A stretch of 64,000 nt of DNA from Flavobacterium endoglycinae (lineage in GTDB: Bacteria; Bacteroidota; Bacteroidia; Flavobacteriales; Flavobacteriaceae). Both the position numbers and the translations under genes were made by a program. The notes below the pieces were generated by a model. That model made no database searches and was not told the origin of the DNA. It saw only the letters and a list, made by a program, of their open reading frames with translations. This document shows, in pieces, positions 43,867 to 53,544 of the stretch; positions within the stretch are counted from its first letter, which is position 1, and each line of letters begins with the position of its first letter. The DNA lies in contig NZ_CP071448.1 of assembly GCF_017352115.1 (NCBI RefSeq), forward strand, positions 2,379,001-2,443,000, read 5' to 3'.

Positions 43867-46800
43867 ATGAAAAAAAACTATTTACTTTTTATTCTTATCA
43901 TTTTGGCACCTGTTTTTATTCAAGCGCAGGAAGCTAACACTAATTTCTTACCGAATATAACGCCTCCATCCCCTTCGGCGTTTCAATTTGTAAAATATGG
44001 AAACACTCCTATAGGAATGTCAACGGGATCGCCCAATATACAGATTCCTCTTTTTACCTATAAAACAACCAATATCAATGTTCCGTTTAGTTTAAATTAT
44101 TCCAGCACCGGAATTAAAGTAGATGAAGTTAACGGAAGAACCGGGCTGGGTTGGAACCTTATTGGAGGCGGAATGATTACCCGCATCGTAAGAAATCTTG
44201 AAGATGATTTTATAGACGATTTCCCTATGAAACATTTTGATATTTCGGCAATAAATAAATCTAATGCACTAGTCAATATTTATTTTAATTTATACGGTGA
44301 AAACTTTGGAAAAGACAGTGAAAGAGATCTATTTGTATTCAATTTTTCTGGCCATTCTGGAAAATTTTACATTGATGCCAACAATGGGATTGTTTTTCTG
44401 GAAAAAACAGATTTAAGAATAGATGTAATCAATACTGTTGGACAGGATATCTTTACTTTTTCGGCTACTACTCCAGATGGCACTTCTTATTTTTTCAACG
44501 AAGTGGAATATACTTCATTAAGAACTCAAGGCGGAAGTCATGCTCCACCTACAGTAAAAGCAACCGGATGGTATTTAACTAAAATTGTCCACCCGAAAGG
44601 AGATGAAGTATATTTTAATTATGATGATTTAAGCAAAACTTATATACAATCAGAAAGCCAGCAGGCATCTAGATCGTTTCCGTATAATCAAACCTGTGCC
44701 CCTGGACAGGGTTATTCAAAACCTATTACAATAAGCGGAATTTATTCGCACCAAACCAGAATAATTGGAAAAATTTTAAAATCTATTACCAGCAACAATC
44801 TTGCAAATGGTTCTGTTACTTTTACAACTGAAGATATAATAAATGATCTTTCGGGAGAACCGGATGATGTTGTTAAAACCATTACTGTACAAGATAAAAC
44901 CTCTAATACAATAGAAAAAATTGACTTTAACTATTTGGTAACTCCAAACAGAAGAATATTCTTAAGCGGGTTCCATTTTCTTGAAGACAAAAACAGTTAT
45001 GCTTTCGGTTATGTAACTCCAGAAAACTTTCCTCAGCGTTTATCAAAAAGCCAGGATCACTGGGGATTTTTTAATGCAGCAAACAATAGTTCGCTTGTCC
45101 CTAAAACAGTAGGATATGGTTTTGAAAATTATAACTATACTTATGCAAACAAAGAAATTAATCAAAGTGCATCACAAATTGGCCTATTAAAAAAAATTAC
45201 GTATCCAACAAAAGGATATACTGAATTCGAATATGAATCAAACACTTATTATGGCACACAAACTGTACTTCCTCCATTACTTCGTAAAACACTTGTTTTG
45301 GATAATAATGATGAAGAAAGAAGAAAGGAAATTACTACTACTGTTACTGGTCAATTTGCGTACACAGCAAAAATTACTGGCTGGACAGGTTTTGACAATT
45401 GTGATTCTTCTTTTGATACAGGAGGGAACCACCATAAAGGGCATGTAACTGTATTTTGTGTAGAAGATAATGCCTATGTTGAAATTTTTGAATATAGTGC
45501 TTATGGAACAAACTTAGGAGGAACAACAGATTTAATGCTGACTTCTGATGCAGGCAGACCTTACTATTTTACGGTTCAAAAAAACAAAAACTATATTGTT
45601 AAGTTATATAATTATTATAACTGCATACACAGTTTCATAGCAGTTGAATGTTATGATGGAAATTCCCAGATAATCAATACTAATATCCCGACAGGAGGAT
45701 CAAGAGTTAAATTTACTAAAGATTATCCTAATGCATCTGCTTCTCCGGTAGTTAAAAATTACGCTTATTCTAAGTTTGACCAGCCATCAATTTCATCAGG
45801 AATCCAGTTTCAGACTCCTGACTATATCAATTTCAGCAACCACCCAGATAATTCAGATGCCAACGACTCAAGCTGTACCGTTTTTGACGTTGTAGTAAAT
45901 TCAAGCAGTATAAATTCATTATACGAAATGGGTTCTAATGTTTATTACAGATATGTAACTGTTAGCGAAGGCACCAATTTTGAAAATGGTTATGAAGAAA
46001 ATGAATTTACTATAAACCCTGATTACAGAGAACAAATTTACTTAGGAGAGAGAGAATTCAAAAATGTTCCATGGTCTAATATCGGTTGGGACAATGGTAA
46101 TTTAGTTAATACGAAGACCTTCGAAAAACAAGGAACCGCCTATGTTTTAAGAAAAGAAGTAATCAATAATTATCAAAAAGACACCAATAATCCAACCATA
46201 ACTAATTATGCTATTTTAAACACAGCTCCAGGTATTTTTGCGACTAATACTCAGGCGCAGTGCGGATGTACAACAAGCAATATCACAGAGTATTACACTG
46301 TAAAATACTGTTCTGTTCTACACATTCATCAAAAAGATGCTAATGGCATTTGTATTGCTCCAGGTGCCAATAATTTGACTACTAATATTTACCATCCCTG
46401 CTATGGCAAAACTAACGGACAGATTTTAGCTATTGCTTCAATCGCACATCTTAATATAATGCCGTATAAATACATTTCTTATTTTTCTTATTTAGCCGAT
46501 ACTACTACTAAAGAATACGATAAAAATGGCTTAAATCCCTATACTAACAAAGTAAGCTACAATTACAGCAGCCCCAACCATAAACAGATGACCTCACAGG
46601 TAAGCACAAGTTCTAATGCAGAAACTATAGAGAAAAAGTTTTTCTATGCCAAAGATCCTGAAATGTCTGCAAAACCATTTGTAAGCCAGCTTATAACAGC
46701 CAATATGGTGGGCACTCCTCTGGACACACAGAGTTTTAAAGCCGGAACAAAACTATCCGAACAGCTTACTATTTATGACCGAAGCACTTCGACAGGTAAT

Positions 46801-47292
46801 TTGCTGCTGCCTAAAACGGTTTATGCCGCTAAATTCCCGAATGCACTGCCCAATATAGCCGCATCTTCAATCGGACAGCTAGAGAAAAAAATCACTTTCG
46901 ACCAGTATGATGCTGCCGGGAATATTATCCAGTACACCCTTGAAAACGGCACCCCCGTTTCAGTGATCTGGGGCTACGGACAGACACAGCCTATTGCCAA
47001 AATTGAAAACGCTCTTTACAGTGCGGTTTCGTCTTACTCAGCCAATCTGCAGACCAAATCTGACAGCGGTACAGAGGCTGCTCTCATCACCGATTTAAAT
47101 GCCCTGAGAGCCGCATTTCCTAATGCCATGGTGACCACTTACACCTACAAACCGCTTGTTGGCATAAGCACCGTGACAGATCCTAAAGGAGAGAAAACTA
47201 CTTATACCTATGACAGTTTTAACAGACTTGAAACCGTAAAAGACAAAGACGGAAACCTGCTTACAGAAAACCAGTACAATTACAAGCCGTAA
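43867..47292 (+). CDS. Secreted YD-repeat (RHS-like) protein A
   Basis: A 1141-residue exported protein. I start it at 43867 (MKKNYLLFILIILAPVFIQAQ, a clean signal peptide) rather than at 43843, which adds eight polar residues and overlaps the promoter. The N-terminal part (PSAFQFVKYGNTPIGMSTGSPNI, NVPFSLNYSSTGIKVDEVNGRTGLGWNL) is the beta-rich opening seen in Bacteroidota RHS/SpvB-like proteins; a long middle of unclear fold follows with cysteine pairs; YD repeats appear only at the end (TDPKGEKTTYTYDSFNRLETVKDKDGN). It stops just where the YD shell would continue, and the next gene starts 13 bases later, so the two likely form one split RHS shell. Confidence 0.85.
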   Translation: MKKNYLLFILIILAPVFIQAQEANTNFLPNITPPSPSAFQFVKYGNTPIGMSTGSPNIQIPLFTYKTTNINVPFSLNYSSTGIKVDEVNGRTGLGWNLIGGGMITRIVRNLEDDFIDDFPMKHFDISAINKSNALVNIYFNLYGENFGKDSERDLFVFNFSGHSGKFYIDANNGIVFLEKTDLRIDVINTVGQDIFTFSATTPDGTSYFFNEVEYTSLRTQGGSHAPPTVKATGWYLTKIVHPKGDEVYFNYDDLSKTYIQSESQQASRSFPYNQTCAPGQGYSKPITISGIYSHQTRIIGKILKSITSNNLANGSVTFTTEDIINDLSGEPDDVVKTITVQDKTSNTIEKIDFNYLVTPNRRIFLSGFHFLEDKNSYAFGYVTPENFPQRLSKSQDHWGFFNAANNSSLVPKTVGYGFENYNYTYANKEINQSASQIGLLKKITYPTKGYTEFEYESNTYYGTQTVLPPLLRKTLVLDNNDEERRKEITTTVTGQFAYTAKITGWTGFDNCDSSFDTGGNHHKGHVTVFCVEDNAYVEIFEYSAYGTNLGGTTDLMLTSDAGRPYYFTVQKNKNYIVKLYNYYNCIHSFIAVECYDGNSQIINTNIPTGGSRVKFTKDYPNASASPVVKNYAYSKFDQPSISSGIQFQTPDYINFSNHPDNSDANDSSCTVFDVVVNSSSINSLYEMGSNVYYRYVTVSEGTNFENGYEENEFTINPDYREQIYLGEREFKNVPWSNIGWDNGNLVNTKTFEKQGTAYVLRKEVINNYQKDTNNPTITNYAILNTAPGIFATNTQAQCGCTTSNITEYYTVKYCSVLHIHQKDANGICIAPGANNLTTNIYHPCYGKTNGQILAIASIAHLNIMPYKYISYFSYLADTTTKEYDKNGLNPYTNKVSYNYSSPNHKQMTSQVSTSSNAETIEKKFFYAKDPEMSAKPFVSQLITANMVGTPLDTQSFKAGTKLSEQLTIYDRSTSTGNLLLPKTVYAAKFPNALPNIAASSIGQLEKKITFDQYDAAGNIIQYTLENGTPVSVIWGYGQTQPIAKIENALYSAVSSYSANLQTKSDSGTEAALITDLNALRAAFPNAMVTTYTYKPLVGISTVTDPKGEKTTYTYDSFNRLETVKDKDGNLLTENQYNYKP

Positions 47293-47305
47293 AACCAGAA
47301 GCAAT

Positions 47306-50300
47306 ATGAAAAACATACTAAAACTCCTTTTGGTTTTCTTTCCTATATTGGTAAAAAGCCAGACACAGACCGAAAATTATATTAAAACAGTTACCTATAA
47401 AACAGCCAGTGCTGTTAAAATCACTGCACCAACTATTTTACAGGCTGCACAGACTGTCACTTACTTCGACGGACTGGGAAGACCTGTGCAGAAAATTGCA
47501 GGACAGCAGTCTGCTGCAGGAAAAGACATTGTAACACATATCGAATACGACAGCTTCGGAAGACAGCCTGAAGAATACCTTCCTTTTAAAGCCGAAACAA
47601 CCGGAATGGCTTTTGATGCCTCGGCTAAAACTAAACTGATGTCTTATTACAGCACTCCAAATGCTTCGCTAAACGGAAACCCTGCTCTTGAGGCCACCAA
47701 TTATCCTTTCAGCCGTAAGGAGCTCGAAGCTTCCCCGCTTAACCGTGTCCTGAAGCAGGCCGCTCCGGGAAATGACTGGAGATCAGGCTTGGGACATGAA
47801 ATAAAAATGGACTACCAGTCCAATACAGCCAATGAAGTAAAGAATTTTACAGCTGTTACAGCATGGAATACTTCCACGGGACTATATGAGATTTCTTTAG
47901 GAAATGCGGCCGGAAATGTTTATTATGCTCCATCACAGCTCAGCAAAACAGTCACTTATGACGAAAACACTGCTGCTGTCCCTTCTGAAGCAAATGGATC
48001 GACAGTGGAATTTAAAAACAAAGAAGGACAGATCGTTTTAAAAAGAACCTACGATGCCGGGGTGAAACACGACACTTATTATGTCTATGATCTTTACGGA
48101 AACCTTACCTATGTAATCCCGCCGAAAGCTTCAGATATTATTGGGACTTCCACTAGTCTGCAGGCTGATATAACATCTACCGCTGTTGTAACTACAGCAA
48201 GCGGTCCTTTAAACTTAACAGCTTCCAATTCTATTAGGTTACTGCCTGGCTTTAATGCAGCGGCAGGAAGCACCTTTAGTGCGGTTATCAACAATGACAA
48301 TCAAACTGTTTTAGATAACTTATGCTATCAGTACAAATACGATTACCGCAACCGTCTGGCCGAGAAAAAACTGCCTGGAAAACAGTGGGAATTTATAGTA
48401 TATGACAAACTTGACAGGGTTGTAGCGACAGGACCTGCCAATTCTCCATTCTCGGATTTGACTTCTGCAGGGTGGCTTATAACAAAATATGATGCTTTCA
48501 ACCGTCCCGTATATACCGGATGGTCAGCAGGCACCGAAGCAACCCCGGCAGGGAGAACCGCTCAGCAGACTGCACAGAACAATGCTTCAGTTATTAACGA
48601 AAGTAAACAGACCAGCGGTACTATAGACGGCATTGCTGCTTATTATACCAATGCTGTGACCCCTACAGTCTTCAAGCTTTTAACGGTTAATTATTACGAT
48701 AACTATACGTTTCCAAGCACGCCGGCTATTGCCGTACCCACAGCAGTAGAAACACAGACTGTACTGACTACAGCACAGATAAAAGGACTTGCTGCAGCTT
48801 CATGGACAAGGGTTCCCACAACAAGCACAGCTGTGCTGGGAGAAACTTCAGCTACTTTTTACGACGGAAAAGCAAGACCGGTAAGAACCTACACCACTAA
48901 TTATTTAGGAGGCTATACCTTTACCGACAGTAAACTGGATTTTTCTGGGAAAACCGAATACAGTATTACCAGACATAAACGATTAAGCACCGATACTGAA
49001 CTAACGACTAAAGATGTTTTCACCTACTCTGCGCAGGACCGTTTACTTACGCAGACCCATCAGATAAATGGAGGCACTGTTGAATTAATTGCGGCTAATA
49101 CTTATGATGAATTAGGGCAGCTGGTTTCTAAAAAAGTAGGAAATACAGCCGCAGCACCAGCCCAGAAAGTGGATTACACGTATAACATACGAGGATGGCT
49201 GACAGCCGTAAATGATATAAACACGCTTTCTAAAACCGGAGACCCGAAAGATTTATTTGCTTTTAAGATCAATTACAATACTACCACTACAGCAGGAGTT
49301 AGTGCTTTATATAATGGAAATATTTCAGAAACGTATTGGACAAGCAGCAACTCTGAAACCATAATAAGAGGTTACGGATATGCATATGATAATTTAAATC
49401 GTTTAAGAACAGGAATTTTTAAACAGAATGGAACTATCAATAATTACTACGACGAAACCCTGACTTACGACAAAAACGGAAACATTATGACTCTGGTTCG
49501 TAATGGAGATGCGGCTTCTATCAGACAAATTGATAATTTAGTTTACAGCTACGGTTCTGCTAATAGTTTAAACCAGCTTACAAAAGTAGCCGATAACGCT
49601 GGCACTTACAAAGCAGGCGGTTTTGTAGACAGTGCAGCCAACACCGCAGATGATTACAGCTATGATGCCAATGGTAATATGACTAAAGACAATAACAAAA
49701 ATATTACTTCTATAACTTACAACCACTTAAACCTGCCAGCCAAAATTACTTTTGCCACAACAGGAAACATTGTATATCTTTACAATGCAGCAGGGCAGAA
49801 AGTGCAGAAAATTGTAACGGTTACTTCACCGGCAAGTGTTACAACCACTGATTATCTGGGAGGTTACCAGTATGATAATAGTTCATTGAAATTTTTCCCA
49901 ACTGCTGAGGGTTACGTTGAACCTGTTTCTGGTGCCTATAAATACATTTACCAGTACAAAGATCATCTCGGCAATGTGCGTGTAAGCTATGACAAAACCC
50001 TTGCCATTAAGGAAGAAAGTAATTTCTACCCTTTCGGGCTGAAACAGGAAGGATATAATACGGTTAAAACCGGTGTTGAGAATAAGTATAAGTACAATGG
50101 AAAGGAGCTTCAAGACGAGCTGGGGCTTAACCTTTACGATTATGGTGCAAGAAATTATGACCCTGCACTTGGCCGATGGATGAATATCGATCCATTGGCG
50201 GAAAAATCCAGAAGATTTAATCCGTATACCTACGCTCTTGATAATCCCGTATATTTTGTTGACCCAGACGGAATGTTAGCAGGTACGCCACCTAATCCAA

Positions 50301-50905
50301 ACGATAATAGAGAAATAAGCCGAGTTGGTCAAGTCGGTTATATGAAAATGTCTTCAAGTTTTTTTGGTGGAAAAAGTGAACGAATACTTACTCAAACAGG
50401 TAATATTGCAGGTACATTAATAACGGCAAATTCAACTTCAAAAAATACAGTATTAGGTGGTTTAACTGCTCATTTTGCTAAGACTGCAGACCCAGGAGAT
50501 ATTAGTAATTCAGCATCAGTTGTTACCACAAACGTTTCTGGTACTTTCTACAATTCTAAGGGAGATAAAGTTTCATCAGCAAAAGATGCATCAAGTTATG
50601 TATATAACAAAAGTGAAAAAACAGAAACCGTTTCAATTGCAGATGATGGTCAAGTATCAGATAAAGTCTCAGTAACCACAGTTGATTCTTCAACTTCGTA
50701 TAATGTTTCAGCAAATGAAGACGGAGATTTTGTACTAACTAACGCTAATTCGTCTGTTAATACAAGTAGAAGTGTAACAACACTTTCAGAATCATCGCAG
50801 GAAATGAAAGATTACTCTTTTGATAGGTCAAAAACAAATATTGAAACAAATAAGGAACTTTGGGGTAAAATGGAACAAATATTTAGTAAACCACTTGGGG
50901 AATAA
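47306..50905 (+). CDS. YD-repeat/RHS core protein B with variable C-terminal tip
   Basis: A 1199-residue exported protein with signal peptide MKNILKLLLVFFPILVKSQ and a DUF6443-type start (VTYFDGLGRPVQKIAGQQ). Many YD repeats follow (YVYDLYGNLTYVI, YDKLDRVV, YSYDANGNMTKD). The RHS-associated core is complete: YKDHLGNVRVSYDKTL, NFYPFGLKQEGYN, YKYNGKELQDELGLNLYDYGARNYDPALGRWM and NPVYFVDPDGM, ending at 50275. The ~209 residues after it are the variable tip, rich in S, T, N and V with no recognised motif. In RHS systems the tip is often a toxin and the gene behind it its immunity protein; that reading is an inference. Confidence 0.88.
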   Translation: MKNILKLLLVFFPILVKSQTQTENYIKTVTYKTASAVKITAPTILQAAQTVTYFDGLGRPVQKIAGQQSAAGKDIVTHIEYDSFGRQPEEYLPFKAETTGMAFDASAKTKLMSYYSTPNASLNGNPALEATNYPFSRKELEASPLNRVLKQAAPGNDWRSGLGHEIKMDYQSNTANEVKNFTAVTAWNTSTGLYEISLGNAAGNVYYAPSQLSKTVTYDENTAAVPSEANGSTVEFKNKEGQIVLKRTYDAGVKHDTYYVYDLYGNLTYVIPPKASDIIGTSTSLQADITSTAVVTTASGPLNLTASNSIRLLPGFNAAAGSTFSAVINNDNQTVLDNLCYQYKYDYRNRLAEKKLPGKQWEFIVYDKLDRVVATGPANSPFSDLTSAGWLITKYDAFNRPVYTGWSAGTEATPAGRTAQQTAQNNASVINESKQTSGTIDGIAAYYTNAVTPTVFKLLTVNYYDNYTFPSTPAIAVPTAVETQTVLTTAQIKGLAAASWTRVPTTSTAVLGETSATFYDGKARPVRTYTTNYLGGYTFTDSKLDFSGKTEYSITRHKRLSTDTELTTKDVFTYSAQDRLLTQTHQINGGTVELIAANTYDELGQLVSKKVGNTAAAPAQKVDYTYNIRGWLTAVNDINTLSKTGDPKDLFAFKINYNTTTTAGVSALYNGNISETYWTSSNSETIIRGYGYAYDNLNRLRTGIFKQNGTINNYYDETLTYDKNGNIMTLVRNGDAASIRQIDNLVYSYGSANSLNQLTKVADNAGTYKAGGFVDSAANTADDYSYDANGNMTKDNNKNITSITYNHLNLPAKITFATTGNIVYLYNAAGQKVQKIVTVTSPASVTTTDYLGGYQYDNSSLKFFPTAEGYVEPVSGAYKYIYQYKDHLGNVRVSYDKTLAIKEESNFYPFGLKQEGYNTVKTGVENKYKYNGKELQDELGLNLYDYGARNYDPALGRWMNIDPLAEKSRRFNPYTYALDNPVYFVDPDGMLAGTPPNPNDNREISRVGQVGYMKMSSSFFGGKSERILTQTGNIAGTLITANSTSKNTVLGGLTAHFAKTADPGDISNSASVVTTNVSGTFYNSKGDKVSSAKDASSYVYNKSEKTETVSIADDGQVSDKVSVTTVDSSTSYNVSANEDGDFVLTNANSSVNTSRSVTTLSESSQEMKDYSFDRSKTNIETNKELWGKMEQIFSKPLGE

Positions 50906-50918
50906 TATATAATAAAAG

Positions 50919-51344
50919 ATGAAAAAAAATATAAAAGAAATACTAGTCTCAATTTTAGGATATTTAAGTTTAAGTTTTTTAAAAATATTAATAGTATTAA
51001 TATTAATATTTTCAGATGATAATTTTTATTATCTATCGAAACAAAAAAATATTAATTATGGTGATTTAGCAATGAAACTTTTTTACATTAACGTAATTCC
51101 TCTACTCTTATACCCAATAATATGCTCATATTTTATCTATAAATACTTAAATAGCTTTATAAAAACTTTGATTGTAATTTTGGTTTCAATCTTGATTTAT
51201 TATTTAATTGATTTTATTCAATTGACATTTTTTATTGAGAATCATAGATATAAAGTTTATGCCTCAATTACTTTAGTTGTAATTCTTATGATATGGATAT
51301 CTTTGTTACTTCAAAGATATGGTTCTAGAAAAGTATCTGAATAG
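50919..51344 (+). CDS. Small polytopic membrane protein, candidate immunity protein
   Basis: A 141-residue, very hydrophobic protein with four likely membrane segments (about 10-32, 50-72, 80-105 and 114-131) separated by short lysine/asparagine-rich loops. It begins 13 bases after the YD protein B stop and is closed by a terminator, the place where RHS immunity genes are found. No family is recognised. Its AT content (runs such as TTAATATTAATATT) is far higher than that of the YD core upstream, the usual contrast between an RHS core and its exchangeable tip module. Immunity is an inference from position. Confidence 0.65.
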   Translation: MKKNIKEILVSILGYLSLSFLKILIVLILIFSDDNFYYLSKQKNINYGDLAMKLFYINVIPLLLYPIICSYFIYKYLNSFIKTLIVILVSILIYYLIDFIQLTFFIENHRYKVYASITLVVILMIWISLLLQRYGSRKVSE

Positions 51345-51432
51345 TTGGATAGTATTACAGATTAGATGTTTTGATAATTATATCCATGTAACTAACTGAA
51401 AAAGAACATTAAAATTAAATTATTGAATAAAA

Positions 51433-51463
51433 AAAGAGACGGCCAGCATCGTCTCTTTGTTTT
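51433..51463 (+). terminator. Terminator after first tip module
   Basis: AAAGAGACG / CGTCTCTTT (51433-51441, 51450-51458), loop GCCAGCAT, followed by GTTTTTGG. Confidence 0.9.
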
Positions 51464-51515
51464 TGGTTTTTTGTTTTTTAATAAGCCTTAAAATGCTTCT
51501 GCCTTACCTATCACA

Positions 51516-51576
51516 CAGATATATCGACAGCGATAGAGCGGTTTTGTAAACCGTGCCCGCAAAGAGCATCCACTGC
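51516..51576. repeat. REP-like repeat, copy A
   Basis: A 61-bp segment starting CAGATATATCGACA and carrying GAGCGGTTTTGTAAACCGTGCCCG that recurs at 53160-53220 with about 12 changes. The central part is quasi-palindromic. It overlaps the first codons of the following frame. Confidence 0.7.
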
Positions 51577-52164
51577 CTGCGCGAACGTTGCACTAATTCA
51601 AGAGGAGCACCTGAATATATAGCAGGAGATGCTGGCAGTAGTGATATCGAGCCAAATCGAAAAGCAACGGCAGGAGAAATGGCTTTTGATGACAGTGATA
51701 ATACAGCTTATCGAGGCAATGAAGACGGTACATGGACTCAAGCCAGTAGTTTAGACGGAGTTGTCATAAAAGAGCCTTCAAAAAAATCTGTGAGAACAGG
51801 TGTTTTTGAACCAAGTGCGACTAACTACGCCACGGTAGTTGGAAATGTTTTGACTGTTGCAGAAACTATCAAAGATTCAAAAATTGGTGAATTTGCTCGT
51901 GCTGGAGCACCAGCATCCAAATTAATATCTAGTAGTTTAAAAAGTACAGGTGCAGTATTGGGTGGTGTTGGGCTTTTATCAACTGCTGTTCAATATGGTA
52001 CTGGGCAAATCAGTGGTACTGAAGCCTTTTTTGATGGCGCATTTGGAGTTATTGGACTTCTTCCAATACCAGGTGCAGCTCTAGTCAGCTTAGGATATTC
52101 TGTCTTCAAAGCTGGCTATGAATATTATACAGGTGAAACATTATTTGAAAAACCAAAAAAATAA
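51553..52164 (+). pseudogene. Orphan RHS C-terminal tip (no core attached)
   Basis: An open frame of 203 codons with no proper start: the first possible codon is a GTG inside the REP-like repeat, just after an in-frame stop at 51547, and the next in-frame ATG is 42 codons on. The first ~25 residues are repeat-derived; real sequence seems to begin near APEYIAGDAGSSD. Residues 95-195 form a glycine/alanine-rich hydrophobic hairpin (STGAVLGGVGLLSTAVQYG, AFGVIGLLPIPGAALVSLGY), like a pore-forming or membrane-inserting tip. It looks like a displaced alternative tip of YD protein B that could be exchanged in by recombination. No known family. Confidence 0.6.
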
Positions 52165-52166
52165 TT

Positions 52167-52535
52167 ATGAAAATTTATTATTACTTATTATTTAGAATTT
52201 ACATGTTTTACGAAAAGTTTGAAAAAGAAAATGTAGTTATTTATACATTAGCTTTTTCTACAGTCCTTATTGGATTAAACTTAATTGCAATTTATTTGTT
52301 TTTAAATTTTTATGATATAATAACTAAAATTCCATCTAAAACATTAGGGATTACTTTAATAATTTTTCTAGGGCTTTGTAATTATTTCTTTGTAATTAAA
52401 AATAAAATATTTTTAGAGCAAAACTTTGAAAAAGATAGGAAAGGAGGATTTTATGTTGTTCTATATATAATTTTGACTTTCAGCTTTACTTTTCTTATGG
52501 CAAAGTTTAATAGAGAAAGAATATTAGGATATTAA
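52167..52535 (+). CDS. Small membrane protein, candidate immunity to orphan tip
   Basis: A 122-residue protein with three hydrophobic segments (about 27-51, 61-77 and 95-113) and a basic, lysine-rich interior loop. It starts two bases after the orphan tip frame ends, repeating the tip-plus-membrane-protein layout seen at 50,919. The sequence is not similar to the first candidate, as expected if each protects against a different tip. AT-rich like its partner. No family is recognised and the role is inferred only from position. Confidence 0.6.
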   Translation: MKIYYYLLFRIYMFYEKFEKENVVIYTLAFSTVLIGLNLIAIYLFLNFYDIITKIPSKTLGITLIIFLGLCNYFFVIKNKIFLEQNFEKDRKGGFYVVLYIILTFSFTFLMAKFNRERILGY

Positions 52536-52607
52536 CTCGACCGCTCGGATATGTCAACAAAGATTGCATAGATTTTAATCTTTGCCTACAGAATAGACAG
52601 AATCAAA

Positions 52608-52640
52608 AAAAGTCACTTCATTACGGAGTGGCTTTTGCTT
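52608..52640 (+). terminator. Terminator after second tip module
   Basis: AGTCACTTC / GGAGTGGCT (52611-52619, 52625-52633) with A run before and TTTT after; pairs include two G-T. Confidence 0.7.
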
Positions 52641-53107
52641 TTATAGCACTTTAAAGTGTACCAAAATGTTAAAATAGAACTCAAGTTCTCCTGCATCTGC
52701 TATGAAGCATCATTAGAATAGTAAAATAGCACCCAGAACATTCTCTCTCCCTGTATCGGCTGTTTCAATATCAGAAACAGAGATTTTGATTAGATACTAC
52801 TAAAGTCAGTTATATATTTTTAAAAACAAGAGTTTCTAATAATATTTCGTATACAGATTCGAACCTAAAGGCGGCAAGCCTTGATTTTGCTGGATTTCTT
52901 GTTTTGGAAAATAACATGTGCCCCGATTCTGCAAAACTTAAAATGTCTATTTTCAAAATAGATTTTAGAATTTTTGATGAACTTATTGCGGACGAAGAGG
53001 TTCCGCTTTGAATTATTAAGTTGATACTAAATATTAGGCATTATATGTTATTTGAAAACAGGCGTAGAAAAAAGTGTACCTCAATTTTAAACAATTTGTT
53101 TAAGCAG
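52641..53107. other. Decayed island DNA
   Basis: No complete gene. An open plus-strand frame from 52790 to the TGA at 53009-53011 (73 codons, without a start before 52916) has normal-looking composition (SLDFAGFLVLENN, FKIDFRIFDELIADEEVPL) and may be the tail of a lost gene; I do not recognise it. The remainder shows nothing I can name. Confidence 0.4.
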
Positions 53108-53149
<42 letters not shown>

Positions 53150-53159
53150 CCCGATCGCG

Positions 53160-53321
53160 CAGATATATCGACAACGATCGCGCGGATTTGCAATCTGTGC
53201 CCACAAAGAATATAAACTGCAACCGTAAAAAGTTGTAGTTTTGGTTTTTATAAATGGATGGAATTTTACTATTAGACTTGTTAAATTTGGGATGGGCACG
53301 GATTGCAAATCCGCGCTATCG
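53160..53321. repeat. REP-like repeat copy B and its inverted partner
   Basis: 53160-53220 is the second copy of the 61-bp repeat at 51516. Its core (53175-53203, CGCGCGGATTTGCAATCTG) is followed 90 bp later by an inverted copy (53293-53321, GGGCACGGATTGCAAATC), giving ~29-bp arms with two or three mismatches. GCGCGGATTTGCAATCCGTGCC-type units recur in flavobacterial genomes in my memory; mobilisation by a REP-associated transposase is possible but no such gene is in the window. Confidence 0.7.
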
Positions 53322-53324
53322 GAA

Positions 53325-53446
53325 ACAAACTACCATTTTAATTGTAATTACATTACTTATTATAGTAGCACTTTATGTTAAATTCTGGTAGTGTTTTAAT
53401 AACAATATCTTTAAGAAAAAGGATCTCAGAAATGAGGTCCTTTTTT
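53325..53446 (+). pseudogene. Remnant of symporter 3' end with terminator
   Basis: A ~122-bp copy of 43364-43486. The frame still encodes the symporter tail (TILIVITLLIIVALYVKFW): the changes are one V-to-I replacement, silent changes and TAA to TAG, followed by the terminator hairpin. There is no start, so it is a fragment. It marks the right edge of the YD island. Confidence 0.85.
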
Positions 53447-53544
53447 GTTTTTAATTAATAATTATTTTAATACGAAATAAATTATTTTATTGATCGTTTT
53501 GTTTACTTTTAGCCATTCAAAAATAAACCATAAAAAACCAATCA

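Noticed and set aside
50276..50902. Naming a nuclease or deaminase function for the RHS tip
   Set aside because: The tip is Ser/Thr/Asn-rich with no His/Asp/Cys catalytic signature that I can recognise, so no activity is assigned.
52855..52880. Possible tRNA T-arm on the minus strand (GGTTCGAATC)
   Set aside because: The flanking bases do not pair as a T-stem and no acceptor or anticodon arm can be built.
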